Position numbers and translations under genes: made by a program
Shown: in pieces, positions 55,934-64,000 of the stretch
Layout: each line of letters opens with the position of its first letter
How positions within the stretch are numbered: position 1 is the stretch's first letter
Notes under the pieces: generated by a model
Told to the model about the DNA's origin: nothing
Database searches by the model: none
Seen by the model: the letters and a program-made list of their open reading frames with translations, nothing else
Assembly (NCBI GenBank): GCA_012656075.1
Contig: JAAKBF010000068.1
Location: forward strand, 248,001-312,000
Direction: 5' to 3'
DNA: 64,000 nucleotides
Source of the DNA: Phytophthora hibernalis
Lineage: Eukaryota; Oomycota; Peronosporomycetes; Peronosporales; Peronosporaceae

Positions 55934-57608
55934 ATGGGGCCACTTGACAGGTGCTCGCAGTGGTGTGGTCCACAACATCGGTGTCCGCCACACGCGTGGT
56001 GTGTGGCACGTCAAGGACTTAAGCCGAACTTCAGTCGTACGTCAGGTGCATCAAAGGAGTTCATCAAATGGGTGGCTTCCATTTGGACAGATCTGATTAG
56101 ACAGGAATTTAGTATGCAGATAGTTAGCAGTAGTTATAACTACAGCAGTGCTTCTAATATAAATCAGTTTATCTCTAACCCGGAAGTTCGCAAGTCAATT
56201 GGTACCCAATCCCATATTGGACAGGAAGGCCAGACCTTTGCAAGCTTACAGCAGGAACGCCATGCGTCTGTTGTGGTTATCGCGTTAACGCTTCCTCTAA
56301 AGCTAAGGTGCGTGTGACCCCGTCACACCTGGTAGCACATGTAGTCACTACCGCGAACGGCGCGGACTACTACAATCAAGATCTCTCTGAGCATGCACGA
56401 CTCAAGGAGCCGGCCGCCGTCCCGGCAGGACTTTACTCATCCCACTGGGCTACGATGGAGAAGATAGTTAGTCTCCTGGGCGAGGCACCATTCGCTGGAT
56501 TCCTCAACCTGTCTGCGGAGCAGCAGAGGGCGCGTCGAACGCATCGACAAGTACGAGTCGTCGCTGGTTGCCCACGTGAGCGCTGCAGCGCAGGAAGCTC
56601 GCGAGACGATGCGAGCTGAGGCACAGAGTGCGGCGCAGGCGACCCTGGCCTCCATCTACGTCCAGCAGCACAAGTTCCAGCCCACGCTCGAATTCTTCAC
56701 GGATCTGCTGAACGAGACGTAGACGCTCGACGAGCAGCTGATCGTGGAGATCCACATCGTGCCGCGAGCAGCATGCGGGTCTGTTCCGGTGACGAAGGCT
56801 CGAGCGAACCCGACGAGTGGGAACTGATGAGGTTCTCCTGTAGCTTCGTGATCTTTTCGGGCTAGTGATGACGTCGGAGAAGAGTGCGAAGGCCGTGTTG
56901 ATGCCGTGGTCCACACGCGTCCTGTTCTCTTCAGGATGTTGTCAGCGAAAGCGGCACCTTGTACGGACTTGCTCGCTGCCGAGAGAGTTGTGAAGTGATC
57001 TATGCCAAGCAACGGCGGACAGCCCAATGGTTCAAAGTGTTCGGGTCCGTAGCGGAGAGATGCTGGCGCTTTTGATGTTGATCAAGGACTAGGCGGCCCT
57101 CACGGCGGCGCGCAGCATCTCCAACACCTTCTACGTAGTGAGGCGCAGATCGCCCCGGTATCCTGCACGCCGAGGAGCGCGACTTCAAGATGACCTACTC
57201 GTTCAGGGTACTGGCCTCGATGTGCGAGGTTGAGGACCAGACGTACATGTTGCTCGCCAACCACGCCAGTGGCGGCGCAAACAAGGTGACTCTTGTGCAG
57301 GGCGATGTCATGGATACAACGGCGTCATCTTCCTCGACACCTTCGCCCAAGACGGCCGGGGCGTGGAACGAGCCGCAGAAAACACAGTGGCGTCCCACGA
57401 CTTGCCTTTCACGTTGGTCCGACCTCCTCCCAGGAAGCCCCCACTGTATGCTGCTATTTCCTGTTACTACAGCTCAAATCTCTACAGTATGACAACGGAA
57501 TACCCCGCACTAAGTGACCACTGTTTCGGGAATACGCCTTTCGTGATTGATTATGAACATGCGAAGACCGCAGTCAGCATGGGCCTTTGCGCCCTGACGT
57601 TGCCATAG
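55934..57608 (+). pseudogene. Chain of unrecognised coding fragments
   Basis: Plus-strand pieces follow each other in changing frames: ASKEFIKWVASIWTDLIRQE; AAVPAGLYSSHWATMEKIVS; RIDKYESSLVAHVSAAAQEA then FQPTLEFFTDLLNET (helical, 56530-56720); MLALLMLIKDEAALTAARSI (57060); and VTLVQGDVMD with LPFTLVRPPP (57275-57430), which resembles an NAD(P)-binding Rossmann protein. They read like a decayed host gene or a mosaic of two. No confident family. Confidence 0.3.
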
Positions 57609-57790
57609 AGGACTCCGATCGCTCAAGTCTGAGCTACTGGTCCGCTTGACCCTTCTAGCCCGGTATTCTGTATCCTACAGAATAAGCGTTTTTACAGGAT
57701 TTAATATCTCCGCTCTGCGTTACATCTTCACTCACACTCAACTGTCGGAAGCGCGCAGTAGCGCAGTCCATTTCACGTCTAAATTTGCGT
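57609..57790. other. Intergenic with short hairpin
   Basis: ATTCTGTA-TCC-TACAGAAT at 57665-57683 forms a perfect 8 bp stem. Nothing else seen. Confidence 0.5.
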
Positions 57791-57839
57791 GGACTTGAGT
57801 GGCGCGCAACTCTTCGATCTCATCGGCTTAAATTTTTGT

Positions 57840-57912
57840 ATAGGCACGTCAAGCAAAAAAACAATGTGTCATTGTTTAGCGTCCGTCGTATTTTTCCGTC
57901 CAAATCTGTAAC
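57840..57912. mobile_element. End of a second pogo-family element
   Basis: Read on the minus strand from 57912: CAGATTTGGACGGAAAAATA and then CGACGGACGCTAAACAATGA, about 40 bp closely matching the left end of the complete pogo element. TA flanks it at 57913-57914 side. The opposite end is not found before 57600, so the element is internally different or truncated. It cuts the Copia RNase H region. Confidence 0.75.
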
Positions 57913-57914
57913 GA

Positions 57915-60900
57915 AACACGCGATCCACGCCGTGCTTCACCGTCTCAGTTGGACGCTCGATTTCTTGAGCGAGGTTCCTTACTGCCGTGGTAATATCGGG
58001 TCTGCTGATTACCGATAGGTACATCAGTGCTCCAATTGCAGGACGCGGGCGAAATTCTGTCGACTCCTGCACCTTGAACAATTGCTCGCGATAGCGATCC
58101 TCTATTGGTGTGCGCACAGCTCGTACACGCTGTATACCAAATCACTCCAGAATGGTCGCCGTGTACTTCTGCTGGTTGAGAAGCACCTCGTCGCCTCCAG
58201 CTGACCACTTCAGCTTTAGACCAAGGAAATAGTTGACGTCCGCGTAATAGTTGACACTGTACGCTTGCTCAACAGCTGTCTTGAGCTCGGTGAGGTCAGT
58301 ATCTTGCATGGCAAACGCTAAAATGTCGTCCACGTACACAAGAACGATCACCAAGTCCACGTCACCTCCTTTCACAAACAGGCATGTGTCTGCCGCACCC
58401 TAATGAAAGACGAGACTCAACAGAAACGCTGTGAAGTTGTCGAACCAAGCTTTGGGAGCCTTCTTCAGCCCGTACAGCTCCTGCAGTAGCCGCCCCACGT
58501 GCCCATCTGGAGACTCAAATCCTTCGACTCGTTCGAGGTAGATTTCTTCGTCCAACTCCGAGTTTCAGAATGCAGTCTTGATGTCAAGTTGCATGCGGCG
58601 CAACGACTCTGCACCACAATCACGAGTACGACTCTGATGGTGCTGGGTCGTATGACGGGACAGAAGGTCTCAGTATAGTATTCGCCATAACGCTGGCTAA
58701 AACATTTTGCGACGACTCGGGCCTTGTACTTGTTCATGGTTCCGTCTGCATTTACCGTCTTCTTGAATACCCAGTTGGACTTGATCGCCGCACGACCTGG
58801 AGGCAACGGAGCCTCCACAAACGTCTCGTTCTCCAAGAGACTTCGGATTTCATCGTACATGGCGTCCTCCCACTCGTTTCGGTCGTCAGTTTGTTCAACT
58901 TCTTGATTGCCTTCACTCCGAGTGCCCAGTTATTGATATCGCTAGGCGTCAATTCACCGTAGATAAATCCATCACGCACATTCGTGCCATCGAACAGCGC
59001 TGGGGCCACACGCTCTTCAATCGTGTTGTACACTTCTTCCAAAAACATATATGGGCTTCGTCGAAGTCCAGGCGTCGTTGACTGGGCTTCGGGATTCTGC
59101 TTGATCGACGGGGAGGGTGAGGCGCCTTCTCTTGACGCCGATCACTTATCAGCCGAGCTTGAAGCCGAGCTACTCCCATTGGTTCCTTATGGGTTGTAGC
59201 TGGCGCCGGTGTTGTTAGTTGCTCCTCAAAGTCGGCCGGTCCCATGAATACGTCTTCCTTTTCTTCTTCGATCGCTTCCAGACGCAATTGCTGGTTGGTG
59301 TGTACTACGAGATCCTCCGCTGTGTCTTCAAATTGCGTAATGATCGTGATCTCATCGTCGGCGGTTGCGGGCAAGAACTGATCCTCATAAAACACAACCG
59401 TGCGTGCCGTAACCGTATCTCCGGCGCCTTTTCCGGGAATGTGGACCAAGTATGCGCCACTCGTTGCGTAGCCAACAAAAATTCCATTTCGCGTCTTTGC
59501 ATCCAGTTTCTTCCGGTACTCCTTGGGAACTAAGGCTTGCACCTTGCATCCAAAGACGCGAAGGTTGCTGATATCATGCACCTTGTTCAGCAATGCCTCC
59601 ATGGGTGTCTTACCATTAAGAACGTTTGTCGCAGCGGTTCACAGCGCAGACGACAGCGTCTGCCCAGTACTGCATTGGCAGGTGAGCCCCAAGCATCATC
59701 GACCTCGCCATCTCAACAGTGACGCCGTTTCCGCGTTCTACCTTCCCGTTTTGCTGAGGGCTGTATGGCGTACTGAATTCCTGTACAATACTGTTCTGCT
59801 TGAAATAAGCAGCGATCTCACTCCTCATATTTCCAGCGGCGTTGTCCGATTTCAGGAACGCCACACGATAATCCGCAGCGTACGTTTTGAGCTTCGCGAT
59901 GCAGTACCAAGTTGAGTGTGTGAGCGCATGAAACGGAGGGGATAAACCATATCGAGATGGAACGGCTCAATCACGATGTTCAGCGAACCCGTGTAGCCAT
60001 CACGTACCGTCACCTGCATCGGACCGACGTAGTCAATCGCAAGTAGGAGCTGATTCTTCTGCAGCGCCCGGGCCTTCTTAGCAGCGAATGGCTTCTGTGT
60101 CAGCTCTCCACTCACACAGGTCGGACACGCCTACTCCATCACGCCTCTCCACGGAAGTTTCAGATCAGCAAGGATTTGTTGAGCGCTCTGCGAGTTCAGG
60201 TGTCCGAGTCGGCGATGCCACGTTTCTACATGTGGCGCTTCGGTCGCCATCATGGCCGCTCCGGTGACCGGTTCGCTCACTGCTGACACCACGTACATGT
60301 GGTGAGAAGCTTCCAGGGTCATTCCAGATCCAGCATGAATCTCACAAGACGCGCCCTTGAATGAGACCTCCATGCCATTGCGAGATGCAGCCGCGACAGA
60401 AATGAGATTGCGAGCGAGGCCCTTCACATAGAGAACATCTTGTAACACACAAACGTCGTGGCCATCCCGCTGTAATGGTGCTTTCCCCACTGCTGTAGCC
60501 AGCATCGTCTCGCCCGAAGCAACGATCAGTGAGCGTAGGTCATCCAGGTGTGCACATCGACCAGATATATATGGCTTGTCGCATCGCTGTCGACGATCCA
60601 TTCCCGCTTGCTATTGGCAGCCGTGTCCTCCACTCGGAACGCCATACTGGCTGCTTCCTTCTTCAAAGTCGACGGTGCCGCGTCACTGGTGCACGTCCGG
60701 GCAAAGTGTCTCAGCTGATTAAAAAATGAAGCACTTGGTTTTCGACATGCCACGCTTCTTCTTCGACTTGGTGTTGCCTTTGCCACCCTTCTGCTCCGCG
60801 TTGAATGCAGCGGCAGTCTTGGCACTATCCGTAGCGCCACCAACCGATCGGCGACCCTTTTGCTGTCCGCGTCGGATCGACTCCGCTTGGTATCGTTGCA

Positions 60901-61216
60901 GCATGGCCTCAAATGTCACGCATGACTCGAGGACTACCACGAAGCCGTTCGAGACAGGCCCTAGGATCTGCATGGAATTTTGCCTCTTCTCTTTATCGGA
61001 GACAACCACGTGCTTCTCTTTCAGCTCATCAAGGACACGTTTGGCCGTCTTGATGTTCTCAACCATGGAACCATCTCCATCGATATAGACTCTCATGTAC
61101 TCGCGCTTGGCCGCCCCGATGCTCGCACACTTCACGTTGTATGTCAGGCGCAGGTGGCGAATCATTGTAAGCGGGTGATCCATCATGTACACCTCAGCCG
61201 CGATCTTTTCGTTCAC
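57915..61216 (-). pseudogene. Ty1/Copia retrotransposon, gag to RNase H, truncated
   Basis: Read from 61216 down: gag (61216-60719), a degenerate zinc knuckle (CFIFNQLRHFARTC), protease with WIVDSDATSHI (Gly of DSGAT changed), GAG-pre-integrase (HVETWHRRLGHLNSQSAQQI), integrase (LAIDYVGPMQV; KSDNAAGNMRSEI; SPQQNGKVERGNG), LRVFGCKVQALVPKEYRKKL and a linker, RT (KSNWVFKKTVNADGTMNKYK; VLVYVDDILAFAMQ) and the start of RNase H (GALMYLSVISRPDITTAVRN). It has several frameshifts and stops, and ends at the pogo-family terminus at 57912. No LTRs recognised. Confidence 0.9.
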
Positions 61217-62050
61217 TGCCGCCAGGATGATCGAAGCGCTTTCTGCATTAATTTAAAATCACCACGGATTTTGTCATTTGCCCCAATGGCAGCGTGAGCA
61301 CGACAGACTTTACTTTTCGGTCTTCAGTTTCGGTCAAATGGCCATGGCTGTTTGGACGCCGGTTCCGCGGCCGGGTAATCGTATTTTATGGAATAGTAGT
61401 ACGTACTTTTATTACCACCAGTTTTTGTGGTAGTCATGCTACTACCCAATAGTGGAGTATGAAATATGAGTACTAGAATCCTCGGAGTGAAATACTATTG
61501 TAGAATGAAAGTAACATTTAGGGATGTTTCGTGCATTGGGTACGTCAAATGGGACCAGGTTCATTTATGTAATAAAAAAGTGTCAATCGCCCAAATTCAG
61601 TACCTAAATTCAAACTTTAATTCGTGACTGCTCGCACGAGCCCGCGCAAGCGGCGACCTTGTAGGCTGATTGCGAACAGAAGTCATCCTCGAGCGCGCTC
61701 ACATTTCCTGCACCAACGCCATCTCCTCAACGAACGCCTCGCACGGGGCTATTTTCATAATACAAATATACTGCATCTGCATTAAAGTGTGCATAGCAGG
61801 GGTAACATGCACGAAAAGTGCATTGCACAAAACATCCCTAGTAATATTTTCATGGTGGTGCTTGTGCTTAACAGTTCTGTTCTCAAGTGGTGCAGATCAT
61901 TCTGGGCCATATGTAGACATAGATCAAGTAAACCGCCTAATAAATCGTACAATTCGCATGTCTTCTTAGAGTGTAATGAAATATACAGCTTTTTTATATG
62001 GGCAAAATCCGGATCCACAAGGTTACTACTACGGAAACTAGGACTACCCC
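61217..62050. other. Intergenic, no gene assigned
   Basis: A small hairpin TACCACCAG/TTGTGGTAG lies at about 61411-61434. A 78-residue minus frame (62018-61782) and overlapping plus frames have no motif. Confidence 0.4.
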
Positions 62051-62052
62051 AT

Positions 62053-62620
62053 TAAGAGCTTGGAGAAGCTGCTCAACAAACTCTCGGCGTGGCATCCTGC
62101 CGAATCGTCCTGCAGCAAGTGTACAACGCGTGTTCACGTGTCAGAAGTTGCAGACGCTGCTATATTCGAGGAACTGATGATTTTCAAGCGTCGTGCTGTG
62201 AGGTGGAGCGCGTGTTTGAGGACAGCGACCTACAGCTTACTAACCTGTCCTCACACATGTGTGACGGTGCAAATGGCATGTTCCTGGGGATTTTCGACAG
62301 CGAGATCTTGCCGTTCGGTATGCACGCTACAAGTGAAGCTTGATGGCACCAATAGAACCACTTCAATTTCACGAGAGTAAACTGCTACTGCCTTGAGTGC
62401 ACAAACGACACGATCGGTGAGCACTTCGGCATGGCGATGAGTGACACCAAGACCAAGCCGACCGCCAAGTACTACGTGCAGTAGATTCTGCGGTGGTACG
62501 TCGAGGAGGGCCTCGTGGTCGTCGTGTGGTAATCGCGCATTGAACCGCTCGAGTAATCGCACAAGAAACTCGCGTCAAAGAAAAGGCTAAGTGATCATCA
62601 AGCCCCACCAAGGCGGAAGG
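62053..62620 (+). pseudogene. M96 mating-specific-like (START-related) protein fragment
   Basis: The plus frame 62089-62343 reads VERVFEDSDLQLTNLSSHMC, DGANGMFLGIFDSEILPFGM and HATSEA; after stops, EHFGMAMSDTKTKPTAKYYV and ILRWYVEEGLVVVVW, then SRIEPLE. This matches my recollection of the large Phytophthora family annotated as M96 mating-specific proteins, which have a START-like domain (motifs such as G-x-D-G-M-Y...ILPFG and R-R-Y-V-E-x-D-x-V-V-x-V). In-frame TAG/TAA codons replace Gln/Trp positions, so it is dead. The N-terminal part is missing. Confidence 0.5.
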
Positions 62621-63515
62621 TCCTCTGAGGATGGAGCTTCACTCTCGTTCAACCCTGCGCAAGGATTCGAGGACAGGAGGGCTGGCTGAATTTGTTCTGA
62701 GTGCTACAGTGGCAAAGATCACTCAGTGCTGAGATGATTGAAGGCTTGCTTGTCGACCAAGCGCTTCAGCAGCGACGCCGCATGAAAATTGGCTTCTGCT
62801 CTTCGAGGTAATTTGTACAATTTGTGAAGAGAGATGCACTTGCTGGAAAGTTCTCGAGCGTTGCAACACTACTGTCTTCATTGTTTCGTTTAACAATTTG
62901 TTGCTAGCACTCATTTATCATCGTGAATAACATCCACTCAAGCAAGCAAACATTTCCAACGTATTTGACACGACACTAGAGCGGATGCTCACAAAATTGA
63001 TTACAGCTTTATGAAGGTATTATCAATGTGATTTCTTGATCGAACAGCTCTGCGAGTGTGGCTTTTGGGCCAGAAAGTATGTCACTTTTTCTTCCTGGGG
63101 AAAGTTTGGTACATTCTCTTGAGGGAATTCATGAATAACCGCAGCGGGAATTTCTTCGAACTCATTGTCCTAATCTCCATCTTGTTCACAGCGAGAATTC
63201 AGCAAATGCGTGTCGGTCGCAGCATACCCCGTGTCAAGCTCTTCGTCTTCGGACACCTCGTCAAGATATGCCCCCATAATTCCAGAGTAGCAGCGTCGCT
63301 GATGCCATCTCCAGGACCTTCATCGTCGCTTCCTCGGCTTCGTGGGCGACAGCTTGATGTTGGTGAGGTGAAGGGGTAAACACGGTGTTTCGTGCTTTGA
63401 GAAGAATTTCTCGCTCCACAGGAGATATCAATAGTTTTTCTTGGTGTTTCGAGCCGAATTGACTTGAGCCCGTTGGTGTACGTGCTTTGCCACTATATGA
63501 ATATCGAGTGCCTCT
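62621..63515 (-). other. Non-coding DNA and Gypsy-type linker remains
   Basis: Minus-strand reading of 63060-63330 gives an acidic stretch (SEDEELDTGYAATDTHLL, EFEEIPAAVIHEFPQE) that probably continues the Gypsy RNase H-integrase linker of the gene on its right. 62621-63050 shows nothing recognisable. Confidence 0.35.
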
Positions 63516-63995
63516 TCACTTCTTTTCCAGGAGAAAAACGTAAATCAAATTGTGGTGATCACAATATAGGCGGAAAACTCCAGGGCGGCGAAGAAGGTAG
63601 CTCAACTTTTTGCATGCACACACGATGGGGTACGCCTCCTTCTCTATGATACTCCATGCGCACTGTGAGCCGGTGAAAGCACCGCTCAAGCAGATAAGAA
63701 TTTCGTGTTGCTTCTCATGTTTACCATGTTGCCATTCGTTCACCTGAGAGACGAGAACACTCCACCCAATATCGCTTGCGTTCGTTAGCAAACACATAGT
63801 CAATCCTTCCTTCGGAAATGCAAGGGATACACTGGTAGACAGGGGTTTCTTCATTTCGTCGTACAACGTCCTCTCCGGGTCACTCAAATCAACTGCAATA
63901 CCCAAAACTACGCGCTTGGTGCGTTTAGATGCTCGCGAAAGAGCGCTATCTATCACATCTTGAAGTGGTCGGGCCACCCGAGCATAGTCGGTCAA
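63516..63995 (-). pseudogene. Ty3/Gypsy RT thumb and RNase H, runs off window
   Basis: The 160-residue frame starts in the RT tail (DYARVARPLQDVIDSALSRA) and covers RNase H (MCLLTNASDIGWSVLVSQVN, where DASD is usual; CAWSIIEKEAYPIVCACKKL; GVFRLYCDHHNLIYVF). It ends at a stop (63516-63518) after LLEKK where the family continues, so it is frameshifted. The first catalytic Asp position reads Asn. It resembles the chromodomain Gypsy pieces at 41971-43583, possibly the same family. The 5' part lies beyond 64000. Confidence 0.8.
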
Positions 63996-64000
63996 CGAGT

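Noticed and set aside
56530..56720. COP9/Rpn7 (PCI) subunit fragment
   Set aside because: The helical Ala/Glu-rich stretch is loosely similar in style, but the conserved family words are absent; left as unrecognised.

Overview
The window looks like a transposon-dense piece of an oomycete genome, most like Phytophthora. The evidence is the combination of Ty3/Gypsy, Ty1/Copia, DIRS/Ngaro-like, LINE, hAT, MULE, PIF/Harbinger, pogo and Helitron remnants, a broken Crinkler (CRN/RHS-type) effector gene, an M96-like (START-related) gene remnant and short GT-AG introns. No rRNA, tRNA, CRISPR array or bacterial operon structure was seen. Almost every gene is frameshifted or truncated.

Layout. Positions 1-9875 and 32783-42661 are near-identical inverted copies of one ~9.9 kb composite block, separated by a 22.9 kb spacer that is not duplicated. 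From the outer edge inwards each arm holds: Gypsy integrase, the C-terminus of a MULE transposase, a fragment of an ankyrin-like gene, a PIF/Harbinger pair (coiled-coil partner and DDE transposase, tail to tail), a minisatellite, AT-rich DNA, an AGAGACGATA-type satellite, two Helitron-type 3' tails, a PIF1-like Helitron helicase and a multi-hairpin module at the inner edge. Every insertion seen in one arm is present in the other, so the duplication is younger than all of them.

The spacer (9876-32782) is a graveyard of different fragments: a BED finger, a Gypsy protease region, an intron-containing oomycete domain gene, Copia, a long LINE, a possible TIR element, hAT pieces, a DIRS gag and RT/RNase H, and a second Helitron Rep/helicase without its core.

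The right flank (42662-64000) has a Gypsy chromodomain meeting the arm in opposite orientation, then low-copy host-type gene remains (tandem TBC Rab-GAP domains, TRAF-type zinc fingers), the broken CRN gene, a nearly intact pogo element inserted in a minisatellite, a diverged third copy of the satellite, unrecognised fragments, a Copia element truncated by a pogo-family end, an M96-like remnant and a Gypsy RNase H that runs off the window.

No functional pathway is visible. The strongest signal is structural: a young giant inverted duplication whose inner edge carries hairpin-rich DNA and whose outer edge lies at or near an orientation switch between Gypsy fragments. It could also be an assembly artefact.
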